Source of the DNA: Polynucleobacter sp. JS-Polo-80-F4
Lineage (GTDB): Bacteria; Pseudomonadota; Gammaproteobacteria; Burkholderiales; Burkholderiaceae
Direction: 5' to 3'
DNA: 64,000 nucleotides
NCBI RefSeq assembly: GCF_018881965.1
Contig: NZ_JACVPI010000001.1
Coordinates: 998,018-1,062,017 of the forward strand
Part shown: positions 10,408 through 19,305 of the stretch, piece after piece
How the letters are laid out: each line of letters begins with the position of its first letter
How positions within the stretch are numbered: position 1 is the first letter of the stretch
Position numbers and translations under genes: made by a program
Notes under the pieces: generated by a model
What the model was told of the DNA's origin: nothing
Databases searched by the model: none
What the model saw: only the letters and a program-made list of their open reading frames with translations

Positions 10408-11094
10408 CTATGACGAACTGGTGGGATCTTTCTGAATCTGTAGGATTTTTTGGTGCAACTTTAAAACCTCGGCATGCAAGTCTTCCAAGCTACCTTGGTT
10501 TTCAATAACCATATCAGCATGGTTAATGCGTTCTTGTCTGCTGGCCTGAGCTTTTAGGATGCTTTCCACTTCATTTCGGGGTAATTTGCTGCGGTGCATC
10601 ACTCGACCAATTTGAACCTCTTCTGGACAGTCCACCACCACGAGGTAATCCAATAGAGGTAGCCAGTTCCCGGACTCAATTAATAGAGGCACCACAAAAA
10701 CCAGGTAAGGAGCCTTTGCTTGAATCAAATACTTTGCCTGCCGAATGGTTTCTGCCCGAATGAGGGGGTGGGTAATGCCCTCTAAGGCTTTTCTAGCTTC
10801 AGGGTCGGCAAACACCAGGCTGCGCATCTTGGCCCTATCCAGCGCCTCATTTGGGTCAATAAATTCTGATCCAAACTGCTGTTGAATTAGGGGGAGTGCA
10901 GCTCCATTTGGAGCGGTGATCTGATGGGCTATGAGATCGGTATCTATAACGCCCGCGCCTAATTGAGCTAGTTGATCGCTAACGGCGGTTTTGCCTGAGC
11001 CAATGCCACCAGTAAGACCCACAAAAGGTGCATGCCCTTTTAGCTCGCCTAGATTAGCTTGTTCAGAAGGAGGGTTTGTAGGGTTTGTGGCCAT
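10408..11094 (-). CDS. coaE: dephospho-CoA kinase CoaE
   Basis: Last enzyme of coenzyme A synthesis: phosphorylates the 3' hydroxyl of dephospho-CoA. P-loop FVGLTGGIGSGKTAVSDQL starts at about residue 24, and DTDLIAHQI follows at about residue 51. 228 residues, slightly longer than the usual 200-210 because of an N-terminal extension of about 20 residues. That extension lies inside the 3' end of the prepilin peptidase gene: the two overlap by 46 bp in different frames. There is no later ATG that would keep the P-loop, so the overlap appears real unless an alternative start is used. Confidence 0.95.
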   Translation of the reverse strand: MATNPTNPPSEQANLGELKGHAPFVGLTGGIGSGKTAVSDQLAQLGAGVIDTDLIAHQITAPNGAALPLIQQQFGSEFIDPNEALDRAKMRSLVFADPEARKALEGITHPLIRAETIRQAKYLIQAKAPYLVFVVPLLIESGNWLPLLDYLVVVDCPEEVQIGRVMHRSKLPRNEVESILKAQASRQERINHADMVIENQGSLEDLHAEVLKLHQKILQIQKDPTSSS

Positions 11095-11549
11095 AACAAC
11101 TCAATGATGCCAGCAATGGCAAGAAAAGGACCAAAAGGAAATGCTGAACGATGATTTTGCTTATTCCATCGCAGCCAAATGAGGCCGCCCAGTAATCCAG
11201 ATAAGGAAGCGATGAGAAGAACGCCGGGCAAGCTATACCAGCCAAACCATGCACCTAGTGCTGCTAATAACTTAGCGTCCCCCATGCCAATGCCATCTTG
11301 CTTTTGAGCCAGCCGATAAAGAAGATTGAGGAGCCAAAGAGAGGTATACCCAAGAATTGCACCAATGACTGAGTCTTGAAAAGAGACGAGCCCCTGGTTA
11401 GAAAAGCCACTCACCAACAGGCCAGATAGGATCAGCGGGAGTGTGATGACGTCGGGCAATCGGAAGGTGCGTAAATCAACGTACGCCAAGTACATTAGGG
11501 CGCCTATTAAAAGGATATGAATCCAATCGATAAAAACAAGATTACCCAT
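11049..11549 (-). CDS. pilD: prepilin peptidase (A24 family), short form
   Basis: 166-residue integral membrane aspartyl protease that removes leader peptides from type IV prepilins. The two catalytic aspartates are D25 in YVDLRTFRLPD and D91 in GIGMGDAKLL. Five to six hydrophobic helices are visible. The protein lacks the N-terminal zinc-binding/N-methyltransferase half found in canonical PilD (about 270-290 residues), resembling CpaA/TadV-type peptidases instead. It overlaps pilC by 1 bp at its start and coaE by 46 bp at its end. N-methylation of pilins would have to be done elsewhere or be absent. Confidence 0.85.
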   Translation of the reverse strand: MGNLVFIDWIHILLIGALMYLAYVDLRTFRLPDVITLPLILSGLLVSGFSNQGLVSFQDSVIGAILGYTSLWLLNLLYRLAQKQDGIGMGDAKLLAALGAWFGWYSLPGVLLIASLSGLLGGLIWLRWNKQNHRSAFPFGPFLAIAGIIELLWPQTLQTLLLNKLI

Positions 11550-12595
11550 TAAACAATCTGACCTAGGTTAAAGATGGGGAGATATAAGATTATGACCAGA
11601 CCTCCAATAATGACTCCGACAATCATAATTAATAAGGGTTCTAAGCTTTGACTTAAGGTGTTGAGTCGACTACTTAATTGCGAGCCCGTTATCAACGCGC
11701 GCCTTTGAAGCATTTCAGAGAGCGCTCCACTTTCAGATGCTATTTGCAATAGTTGCAATGTTTCAAGATCAAATAATAAGTGCCTAGGATCTGCTTTCAC
11801 TATCGCATCTCCAAGGGGCCAGCCTCGCGTCAGGTGCTTGAATATTTCAGCACTGAAATCATGGCTAAGCCAGTGATTTGATGATTGCGCGGTAACTCTA
11901 AGCGCATCCGGTAGGGGTAGGCCAGATTTTAGAAGGTGACCTAGAGTCCGGCACCAGCAGGTAAGCGTTGCTAATCTCAATAGCTGTCCAATGATGGGTA
12001 TATAAAAGCTTAGTCGATCACATTGTTTTTGTAGTCTTGGAAGTTTGAACCACGCAAAACTAAACAGTGCAATGACGGTCATGGTGACTATCAATATAGC
12101 AACGTAGCATTCCTCAAACCAAGACGATATCTGAATTAATGCTTTGGTTGGGGCTGGCAATTCAGCTTGAAAATGAGTAAATACATCTTTGAAGACAGGT
12201 ACAACCCAAATCATCATCACGATGACCAGCAGGCAAGAGCTACTTAGGGTGATGATGGGATAACTCAGTGCCTGCTGTATTTTTCGGCGCAATTCAATTT
12301 GATCCTCTAGTTGCAGGCAAATTGTCTTCAGTGCTAAATTGAAATCACCAGTTCGCTCACTTACGCGAATGAGATTAATGAACTCCATGGAAAATACATT
12401 TTTTTGGGTTCGCAGGCATTGAGAGAAGCTTTCTCCCTTTTTCAGTTGGGCATAGATATTATTAACCCAAGAAAGCCAGGCTTTTGGGGCGGATGAGTAA
12501 ATCAGTTCAATCGCATTTAAGAGTGGTAGACCTGCTTCTAAAAGCATTAAGAGCTGCTCTGCAAAGTGAAGTTGATCTTGTTTGCTTAATGCCAT
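11549..12595 (-). CDS. pilC: type IV pilus / type II secretion inner-membrane platform protein PilC
   Basis: 348-residue T2SF-family protein, the inner membrane platform on which PilB acts. Two T2SF repeats are visible: residues about 8-130 (FAEQLLMLLEAGLPLLNAIE) and about 210-330 (RTLGHLLKSGLPLPDALRV). Three hydrophobic segments occur, around residues 112-135, 165-190 and at the C-terminus (LIMIVGVIIGGLVIILYLP). Somewhat shorter than typical PilC (about 400) because the N-terminal leader is reduced. Its start overlaps the end of pilB by 10 bp, implying translational coupling. Confidence 0.9.
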   Translation of the reverse strand: MALSKQDQLHFAEQLLMLLEAGLPLLNAIELIYSSAPKAWLSWVNNIYAQLKKGESFSQCLRTQKNVFSMEFINLIRVSERTGDFNLALKTICLQLEDQIELRRKIQQALSYPIITLSSSCLLVIVMMIWVVPVFKDVFTHFQAELPAPTKALIQISSWFEECYVAILIVTMTVIALFSFAWFKLPRLQKQCDRLSFYIPIIGQLLRLATLTCWCRTLGHLLKSGLPLPDALRVTAQSSNHWLSHDFSAEIFKHLTRGWPLGDAIVKADPRHLLFDLETLQLLQIASESGALSEMLQRRALITGSQLSSRLNTLSQSLEPLLIMIVGVIIGGLVIILYLPIFNLGQIV

Positions 12596-13665
12596 GGACC
12601 TACTTCTGCATCTAGAGCCGCCTGATTGATCAGGCCGGCTTGCACGTGCATGAATCCTGCATCACGCATACTGATACGTGAGGGAGATGGGTTAAACACA
12701 TGCTCCTTGCTTAACACTTCATGGACGCCAATCCGCCCAAAGCAACCACTACCTTTACAGGTTGGGCATGGGGATTTGGTGATGACATTTTTTCCGAGAC
12801 AGTGCTGACAGATTTTTCGCACTAAACGTTGCGAGCTGATACTCAATAGACAAGACTCAAGAGATTCCTGGTCAACTCCTAGGTTTTTAAGTCTTGGAAC
12901 TGTGCCACTAGCATTGCGCGTATGCAAGGTGCTGAGCACGAGATGTCCAGTTTGAGCTGCCTGAATTGCCAACTGGGCTGTAGCAATATCTCTTATTTCT
13001 CCAATCATGATGACATCTGGATCCTGTCTAAGTAGGGCGCGAATGATCGTTGGAAAATCTAAACCTGCTCTAGGATGATATGCAACCTGATTGACTCCAG
13101 CGAGACGAATTTCAATAGGGTCCTCGATCGAGCAAAGGTTGCGATGATCTTGATTGAGTTGACGCAGGCAACTATAAAGTGTCCTTGTCTTGCCGCTCCC
13201 TGTTGGTCCCGTCACCAATATGAGCCCATTGGATTGAGAAAGTGCTTGCTGAAATATTTCCAGCTGATCGGATAGGAGACCAAGCTCTTCAAGATCAAGA
13301 TCATTAATGTGGCTTGGTAATATGCGAATAACCGCTTTTTCTCCATGAAGGGTCGGCAAAATGGAGACTCGACAATCTACATTGGGTTTAGAAAAATCAT
13401 GGCCTATGGAAAGGCGCCCATCTTGCGGAAGACGTTTTTCTGCAATATCTAAGCGGGACAGAACCTTAATACGCGTTATTAGGCGCTCATGAAATTCAAT
13501 TGGGTAGTGTGACTGTATTTGCAGGAAGCCATCGACCCGAATGCGAATAACTGTGGCTAGTGTTCCAGCCTCAATATGTATATCACTCGCTCTGGCATCT
13601 AAAGCATGTGCAGAGATTTCATACCAAGTCCGAATAATAAGTGAGTCATCAGCGGCAACACTCAA
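12586..13665 (-). CDS. pilB: short PilB/GspE-family secretion ATPase
   Basis: Hexameric ATPase that powers pilus assembly. 359 residues against about 560 for typical PilB: the N-terminal N1/MshEN domain is missing and the protein begins directly in the N2 domain (HALDARASDIHIEAG). Walker A GPTGSGKT lies at about residues 152-159, the Asp box DPIEIRLAGVNQV follows, Walker B is RQDPDVIMIGEIRD, and a His box GHLVLSTLHTRNA is present. The C-terminal tetracysteine zinc motif CQHC...CPTC is intact. The start is a TTG overlapping the preceding stop by 4 bp (TTGA). It could equally serve a competence pseudopilus. Confidence 0.88.
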   Translation of the reverse strand: MSVAADDSLIIRTWYEISAHALDARASDIHIEAGTLATVIRIRVDGFLQIQSHYPIEFHERLITRIKVLSRLDIAEKRLPQDGRLSIGHDFSKPNVDCRVSILPTLHGEKAVIRILPSHINDLDLEELGLLSDQLEIFQQALSQSNGLILVTGPTGSGKTRTLYSCLRQLNQDHRNLCSIEDPIEIRLAGVNQVAYHPRAGLDFPTIIRALLRQDPDVIMIGEIRDIATAQLAIQAAQTGHLVLSTLHTRNASGTVPRLKNLGVDQESLESCLLSISSQRLVRKICQHCLGKNVITKSPCPTCKGSGCFGRIGVHEVLSKEHVFNPSPSRISMRDAGFMHVQAGLINQAALDAEVGPWH

Positions 13666-14954
13666 TCTTGCTCTTGAGCCAGCTTAGCCGGACGATAGAG
13701 TTTCACGGTTTTGACACCTTGCTCATCAAACTGAACGATTTCCATGACGATACCTGCGATGCGAATGCTGACATCGTGGTCTGGAATAGCCTCTAGTTTT
13801 TCGAGAATAAGACCATTTAAGGTACGTGGCCCGTCTAGTGGAAGGCTAAGGTTAAGTAGGCGATTGAGGTCTCGTAGAGAAGCGCTACCCGTTGCCAAAT
13901 ACGTGCCATCAGCAAGCCAGCGCGGGTCGGTGGAAAGGTTGGAGAAGGAGGTTGTGAATTCACCGATGAGCTCTTCAACGATATCTTCAAAAGTCACTAA
14001 ACCCAGAACCTCGCCATACTCATTTACAACCAAGCTTAAGCGTTGTTGGTTATCTTGAAAAAATTGCATTTGCTGTAAGACTGGCGTACCACTTGGAATG
14101 AAATAGGGCTCATTTACCAGGGATCTAAAATCCTCATGTTTGAGATCGGTATCGCCCAATAAGGATAGCGCCTTCTTAACAGGGAGAATGCCAATAATGC
14201 GTTCAGAATCACCATCGCAGACTGGTAATTTGTTGTGATAGCAAGTCTCCAGCTGCTGCACTACTTCATCAATTGGTCTCGAAAGATCCAGAACCTCAAT
14301 CTTAGATCTCGGTGTCATTACATCATCCACCGTAATATTTTCTAAGTTAAATAAGTTGAGCAGAATGTTGCGATGATGATTGGAGACAAAGCGGTTTGAT
14401 TCCAAAACGAGGCTACGTAATTCTTCTTTGCTCATAGCCCTGCTGTCAGAGGAGGATTGCAGGCCAGATACTTTCATGAGGCCAGATACAAAACTATTAA
14501 TGAACCAGAGTAGAGGTTTAAGTACAAAAGTGAGTGGCAAGATAAACCAACCCACATTGGAGGCAATCTTTTCAGGGAAGGCGGCGCCAATGACCTTAGG
14601 CGTAATCTCGCTAAAGATAATGATGAGTAACGCAACCACCAAGGTGGCAATTGACAGTACTAGGCCGCTATCGCCAAAAATATGTAGAGCAATGCCGGTT
14701 ACCAGAATAGGTAAAACAGTATTAATTAGGTTATTGGAAATTAAGAGTACCGATAACAACGAGTCAATCCGTTTTAAGAGTCTTTCCGCTAAAGCCGCTC
14801 CCGTATTTCCACCATTAGCCATCGCCCTTAAACGATGACGATTAGAGGACAACATACTAGTTTCTGCCATCGAGAAAAAGCCAGAGAGCGCTAGTAAAAA
14901 CAGGACCAGAGCAACTTGGCCATAAAAGGGCCAATCGTCAAAAAAGGTGTCCAT
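13662..14954 (-). CDS. CNNM/CorC (HlyC) family membrane protein with CBS pair
   Basis: 430-residue inner membrane protein with an N-terminal CNNM/DUF21 transmembrane domain (first helix about residues 10-32, then LLSVLLISNNLINTVLPI), a cytosolic CBS-domain pair (VDDVMTPRSKIEVLDLS; later PVLQQMQFFQDNQQRLSLVV) and a C-terminal CorC_HlyC domain ending VKLYRPAK. Related proteins are implicated in magnesium/cobalt homeostasis. The ATG at 14954 is preferred over a TTG at 14987. It is the first gene of the pil-coaE-zapD operon; such a protein upstream of pilB is not functionally linked to pili as far as I can tell. Confidence 0.88.
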   Translation of the reverse strand: MDTFFDDWPFYGQVALVLFLLALSGFFSMAETSMLSSNRHRLRAMANGGNTGAALAERLLKRIDSLLSVLLISNNLINTVLPILVTGIALHIFGDSGLVLSIATLVVALLIIIFSEITPKVIGAAFPEKIASNVGWFILPLTFVLKPLLWFINSFVSGLMKVSGLQSSSDSRAMSKEELRSLVLESNRFVSNHHRNILLNLFNLENITVDDVMTPRSKIEVLDLSRPIDEVVQQLETCYHNKLPVCDGDSERIIGILPVKKALSLLGDTDLKHEDFRSLVNEPYFIPSGTPVLQQMQFFQDNQQRLSLVVNEYGEVLGLVTFEDIVEELIGEFTTSFSNLSTDPRWLADGTYLATGSASLRDLNRLLNLSLPLDGPRTLNGLILEKLEAIPDHDVSIRIAGIVMEIVQFDEQGVKTVKLYRPAKLAQEQD

Positions 14955-15072
14955 TCGGTATGCCTGAAAAAAGTAAGGATGAGTCAATATAGCAAAGTGG
15001 CATTTCGCCGGCTATAGCTATGGAATAAAGGTCTGTCATCCCACTTGTGTATTTGTGTAAGAATTGCTTGAT

Positions 15073-15585
15073 ATGGCTTCCTCAACATCACCATTGAACC
15101 CAATGAGCGCCAGCTACTGTGTTATTGCTGCGCCTTTTGGGTGCCTAGGTATTTTGACGGAATTGGTAGAAGGTAGTTTGATGCTTTCCGGGATTCATTA
15201 TTTGCCCGCCAATACAGCTTTAATCGCTCCGAAGAATGCGTTAGCCAAAGAAGTGGCACGACAATGCAAAGCGTACTTCAAGGACCCGCATTGGCAATTC
15301 GATTTGCCAATCAAGCCTGCGGGTACCGAGCATCAGAAAAGAGTGTGGGCTAGCATTCAAGAGATTCCAGCCGGTAAAACAAAAACCTATGGTGAGGTAG
15401 CAAAGAAAATTAAAAGTGGGGCGCGGGCGGTGGGTACAGCCTGTGGCGCGAATCCTTACCCATTAATTGCGCCTTGTCATCGAGTGATATCGGCTCAGGG
15501 AATTGGAGGCTTCATGAAAGAAAACTCTCCTGGCTTGTATCGTCAAATTAAGTTCTGGCTGTTAAAACATGAAGGTGCTTTGTAA
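15073..15585 (+). CDS. ogt: methylated-DNA--protein-cysteine methyltransferase
   Basis: Suicide repair protein that takes the methyl group from O6-methylguanine onto its own cysteine. The acceptor is C135 in APCHRVISAQG, and the helix-turn-helix/arginine-finger region KTKTYGEVAKKI with SGARAVGTACGANPYP is complete. 170 residues from the ATG at 15073, the size of Ogt rather than the larger Ada. No convincing Shine-Dalgarno is visible; an ATG at 15103 is a possible alternative. Convergent with the squalene synthase-like gene 6 bp away. Confidence 0.93.
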   Translation: MASSTSPLNPMSASYCVIAAPFGCLGILTELVEGSLMLSGIHYLPANTALIAPKNALAKEVARQCKAYFKDPHWQFDLPIKPAGTEHQKRVWASIQEIPAGKTKTYGEVAKKIKSGARAVGTACGANPYPLIAPCHRVISAQGIGGFMKENSPGLYRQIKFWLLKHEGAL

Positions 15586-15591
15586 TAGCGC

Positions 15592-16575
15592 CTATTTAAC
15601 TAGCGATCTACTGCTGAAGTAGAAAAAAGTCTTCATCAAGATATTGCTTTTAACAGCCCACTTTGTGAAGCCATAAAAACTCATTACGGTATTTCGGGAA
15701 AGTTTTACTTCGTCTTTATTGGCGAATTCATTGCAATTGGAAATCTTCGAAAGAGTTAAGACGGCTAAGCCGAATGCTAAAAAACAAAAACGTCGCATAC
15801 CCTGCTCTTGCTTGGGAATGAGCAAAATATACTTTAGGGAGTCTTGGAGTTTTTGATTGGCAATCTTGAATAGCTCTGACTGACTTACGTTTACTGGCTT
15901 CCAGGATACGCCACGTGCTTTATCTTCTGGAGAGTCTTTGAGAATATTGGTCATTTGCAATGCTTGACCAAATGCAATAGCCAAATCTTCATGCCCTAGC
16001 ATTTGCTTCTTAAAGGCAGGCGAATGGTTGCCAAAGATAGTTGTAAGTAGTTCGCCAACGACACCAGCAACTACATAGCAATATTGTTCAAACTCAGGGA
16101 GGTCTTGAAGGCCGCTTTGATTTTGTTTCCCGTGGAAAAAAGACATTCCTTCAGACATGATCGAAACGCAGCGACTCACTGCCTCCTGATCGTTGCTTGA
16201 GCAAGTATGCAAAATGCGCAGAACAGTTGGTGTATTTGCAATTAAATCTAGCTCATCTGGGTTGTTGTAATTCTTTAATGCGTCTAGACATGGCCGCACA
16301 AAAGTTTCTACAGGAGCCTTTTCAAGTACCGCATCTAAAAAAAGTCCTGATAGCAATTGTTTGGTCTGTGCACTTAAGTCTGCGGCATCCTCAATAGTGT
16401 CAACAATCCGGCAGAGCAAATAGGTATTGCCAACGACTTTTTCAATGTTTGCGGGTAAAAGTGGGATGGTAAGGGCAAAGGTGCGAGATACAGACCTCAA
16501 AATGGCTTTTTGGTAAGCCAGATCAGCCGATGGACTGGATGTCGGGGTTTGCAGGATTTGTTTCGGTGCTCTCAC
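15592..16575 (-). CDS. squalene/phytoene synthase family protein
   Basis: 327-residue trans-isoprenyl diphosphate head-to-head synthase. The first Asp-rich motif is D59-T-I-E-D63 in LCRIVDTIEDAAD; the second is in QMTNILKDSPEDKARG. SVSRTFALTIPLLP and YCYVVAGVVGELL are further landmarks. A GTG at 16575 is the only start that keeps the N-terminus. The C-terminal region has a hydrophobic stretch (FCFLAFGLAVLTL) that could associate with the membrane. No hpnC/hpnE, carotenoid or hopanoid genes are adjacent, so squalene versus phytoene as product is undecided. Divergent from the symporter gene. Confidence 0.85.
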   Translation of the reverse strand: MRAPKQILQTPTSSPSADLAYQKAILRSVSRTFALTIPLLPANIEKVVGNTYLLCRIVDTIEDAADLSAQTKQLLSGLFLDAVLEKAPVETFVRPCLDALKNYNNPDELDLIANTPTVLRILHTCSSNDQEAVSRCVSIMSEGMSFFHGKQNQSGLQDLPEFEQYCYVVAGVVGELLTTIFGNHSPAFKKQMLGHEDLAIAFGQALQMTNILKDSPEDKARGVSWKPVNVSQSELFKIANQKLQDSLKYILLIPKQEQGMRRFCFLAFGLAVLTLSKISNCNEFANKDEVKLSRNTVMSFYGFTKWAVKSNILMKTFFYFSSRSLVK

Positions 16576-16692
16576 TCTTGAATTATGTCAGACCATCGTC
16601 TTTGACGGGGCGCTCCAAAGAGGCACTTTTACTATCTGTCAAAAGTGACAAAGCCATATAATTTCATCAAATTTCTGAAGGAGCATTTAGGC

Positions 16693-18108
16693 GTGCTAAT
16701 TTGGTTTGTCATTATTTACTGGGTTATTTCCGTTGGCATAGGCTTGTGGGCAGCTTTGCGGGTGAAAAATACCGCCGACTTTGCAGCAGCAGGTCATAGC
16801 CTCCCTTTGCCAATTGTGACGGCAACGGTATTTGCTACGTGGTTTGGTTCGGAAACTGTTTTAGGAATCCCAGCTACTTTTCTAAAAGAAGGTCTGGGAG
16901 GGGTGGTCTCTGATCCATTCGGATCTTCCCTTTGCTTAATTTTGGTGGGCCTGTTTTTCGCACGCCATCTATATAACCGCCGTATGTTAACGATTGGCGA
17001 CTTCTTTCGTGAAAAGTATGGTCGTACGGTGGAGGTGTTGGTTACGCTCTGTATCGTGGTTTCTTATTTAGGTTGGGTTGCCGCACAAATTAAAGCCTTG
17101 GGCCTCGTGTTTAACGTGGTTTCTGAAGGCAGCATTTCTCAGACTGGTGGAATGTTAATTGGTGCCGGTAGTGTGCTGATCTACACCTTATTTGGTGGCA
17201 TGTGGTCGGTTGCGATTACTGACTTTATTCAGATGATCATCATTGTGATTGGCATGCTCTATATCGGTGGTGAGATGACGGCCCAGACTGGCGGTATTGG
17301 CGTAGTGCTTGAGCATGCGGCTGCAGCTGGTCAATTTAGTAACTTCTGGCCAGATATGAATTTAGCCTCGATCTTAGGGTTTGTAGCTGCTTTGTGCACC
17401 ATGATGCTCGGATCTATTCCGCAGCAAGATGTTTTCCAGCGCATCACATCATCTAAGAACGTCAATATTGCTGTTCAAGCAGCTTTGCTAGGTGGTGTCC
17501 TGTATTTTATTTTTGCTTTTGTGCCAATGTATTTAGCTTATTCAGCAACGCTCATTAGCCCTGATTTGGTTGACCAGTATCTCAACACTGATCCGCAAAT
17601 GATTTTGCCAAAGTTGATCCTAAATCACGCACCACTCATTGCGCAGGTGATGTTCTTTGGCGCCTTACTGTCAGCCATCAAGAGTTGTGCCAGTGCAACC
17701 TTATTAGCGCCTTCGGTAACTTTTGCAGAAAATATTGTGCGAGGCTTTTTTAAGCATTTGTCTGATCAGGATTTGCTTAAAGCCATGCGGATTACGGTTT
17801 TATGTTTTGCAGTGGTAGTGACCTTCTTTGCGGTGAACTCTGAGCTGTCTATTTTTAAGATGGTGGAGAGTGCCTATAAGGTCACTTTGGTTGCCGCATT
17901 TGTTCCGCTAGCGTTTGGTGTGTACTGGCCAAGGGCCAACTCCTTGGGGGGCTTGCTAGCAGTAGTTTGTGGTTTAACTATCTGGATTAGCTGTGAGGTT
18001 TTGGCGCCCAATTCTATTTTGCCGCCCCAATTGGCTGGCTTATTTGCCAGTATTGCAGGCATGATTTTGGGTAGCCTGGTGCCAAAAGACGCATTAAAAG
18101 CTGTTTAG
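16693..18108 (+). CDS. sodium/solute symporter family transporter
   Basis: Solute:sodium symporter (SSS) family permease with about 12-13 hydrophobic helices, 471 residues from the GTG at 16693. I chose this GTG because AAGGAG lies 9 nt before it; the in-frame GTG at 16645, which would add 16 residues, has no Shine-Dalgarno. Sodium-site region residues are plausible in AAAGHSLPLPIVTATVFATWFG and LFFGALLSAIKSCASATLLAP. Substrate is unknown; SSS members move amino acids, carboxylates, sugars or osmolytes. It begins a plus-strand group followed by a ketopantoate reductase-like enzyme with its own promoter. Confidence 0.87.
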   Translation: MLIWFVIIYWVISVGIGLWAALRVKNTADFAAAGHSLPLPIVTATVFATWFGSETVLGIPATFLKEGLGGVVSDPFGSSLCLILVGLFFARHLYNRRMLTIGDFFREKYGRTVEVLVTLCIVVSYLGWVAAQIKALGLVFNVVSEGSISQTGGMLIGAGSVLIYTLFGGMWSVAITDFIQMIIIVIGMLYIGGEMTAQTGGIGVVLEHAAAAGQFSNFWPDMNLASILGFVAALCTMMLGSIPQQDVFQRITSSKNVNIAVQAALLGGVLYFIFAFVPMYLAYSATLISPDLVDQYLNTDPQMILPKLILNHAPLIAQVMFFGALLSAIKSCASATLLAPSVTFAENIVRGFFKHLSDQDLLKAMRITVLCFAVVVTFFAVNSELSIFKMVESAYKVTLVAAFVPLAFGVYWPRANSLGGLLAVVCGLTIWISCEVLAPNSILPPQLAGLFASIAGMILGSLVPKDALKAV

Positions 18109-18146
18109 AGTGTGATGTGCTGAAAAATGATGCACATAGGAATATA

Positions 18147-18175
18147 TTGCACCGCAAAATGTTCTCCTCTAATAT
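18147..18175 (+). promoter_or_regulatory. sigma70-type promoter upstream of the ketopantoate reductase-like gene
   Basis: TTGCAC (18147-18152) and TAATAT (18170-18175) are separated by 17 bp, 38 bp before the ATG at 18214. GGAG precedes the start codon. Match by inspection only. Confidence 0.55.
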
Positions 18176-18213
18176 GACAGTAATACAAAATTTTTTATTC
18201 TTATGGAGTTCCT

Positions 18214-19233
18214 ATGAAAATCTGTGTGATTGGCGGGGGTGGCGCTATTGGCGGCTACTTAGCTGTCATGTTGGCGCGAGCGGGCAATGAAGTAACTGTT
18301 GTTGCGCGTGGTGCAACTTTAGCTGCAATTAAAGAGCGCGGCCTGGCTTTGATTATGGATGACCAGCCAGAACCTTTGGTTGCTCAGGTTAAAGCAGTAG
18401 AAAAAATTCGTGATGCCCAGACGCCTGATGTTGTGATCCTTGCAGTGAAGGCTCATCAAGTAGAGCCGATCATTGATGACTTAGCGGCCATCATGGGACC
18501 AGAAACGATTTTGATCCCAATGCAAAACGGAATTCCTTGGTGGTATTTCCAGAAGTTAGGTGGCGAGTATCAAGATCATGCAGTTGAAACAGTAGATGCT
18601 GGTGGTGTGGCGAAGAATGCCATTAATCCAAATAACATCATTGGTTGCGTAGTGTATCCAGCAACGTTTACACAAGCACCTGGCGTGATTCGCCACGTAG
18701 AAGGTAATCGCTTTCCATTGGGTGAGTTAGATGGTCAGACAACCGAGCGCATTCAAAAGATATCAGAGATGATGGGCGCAGCTGGTTTCAAGTCTCCAAT
18801 CTTGGACGATATCCGTTCAGAAATCTGGCTCAAGCTTTGGGGCAATATGACCTTCAATCCAATCAGCTCGCTCACGCATGGCACCTTGGAAGGCATATGC
18901 CAATATCCATTGACCAAAGAGTTGGCGCGCAACATGATGGCTGAAGCGCAGACTATCGCTGAGAAGTTGGGCGTAACTTTCCGGGTTGATATCGAGCGGC
19001 GTATTGCTGGCGCAGAAAAAGTCGGTAAGCACAAAACTTCCATGTTGCAAGACTTGGAAGCTGGCCGCAGCTTGGAGATCGACGCTTTATTGGGATCGGT
19101 AATCGAGCTTGGCAAGATTACTCAAACTCCAACACCTTGCTTGAATACTGTATTTGCTTTGACTAAATACTTAGATGAGAACGTCCAGGCATCTAAAGGC
19201 AGCTTGGCGTTGCCATCAGTATCCGGTTACTAA
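18214..19233 (+). CDS. 2-dehydropantoate 2-reductase family protein
   Basis: 339-residue ketopantoate reductase-fold dehydrogenase. The N-terminal NAD(P) site is IGGGGAIGGYLAVMLARAG (residues 5-23); the central LAVKAHQVEPIIDDL and PMQNGIPWW match the family, and the catalytic lysine/asparagine region is EIWLKLWGNMTFNPISSL with the later EAGRSLEIDALLGSVIELG. PanE makes pantoate for CoA, but many paralogues act on other 2-oxo acids. Its position between a symporter and a fumarylacetoacetase-fold hydrolase suggests a catabolic role as an alternative to pantothenate synthesis, so I leave the symbol empty. Confidence 0.88.
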   Translation: MKICVIGGGGAIGGYLAVMLARAGNEVTVVARGATLAAIKERGLALIMDDQPEPLVAQVKAVEKIRDAQTPDVVILAVKAHQVEPIIDDLAAIMGPETILIPMQNGIPWWYFQKLGGEYQDHAVETVDAGGVAKNAINPNNIIGCVVYPATFTQAPGVIRHVEGNRFPLGELDGQTTERIQKISEMMGAAGFKSPILDDIRSEIWLKLWGNMTFNPISSLTHGTLEGICQYPLTKELARNMMAEAQTIAEKLGVTFRVDIERRIAGAEKVGKHKTSMLQDLEAGRSLEIDALLGSVIELGKITQTPTPCLNTVFALTKYLDENVQASKGSLALPSVSGY

Positions 19234-19255
19234 GTAATAAAACCTTAGTATTAAA

Positions 19256-19292
19256 AAACCCTTGCTATGTTCAGTAGCAAGGGTTTTTGTTT
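19256..19292. terminator. bidirectional intrinsic terminator
   Basis: Perfect inverted repeat AACCCTTGCTA / TAGCAAGGGTT (19257-19267, 19275-19285), 7-nt loop, then TTTG-TTTT on the plus strand and AAAAAA before the stem (a U tract for the minus strand). It sits between the convergent dehydrogenase (plus) and hydrolase (minus) genes. Confidence 0.9.
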
Positions 19293-19305
19293 TAGAAAAC
19301 CTGAA

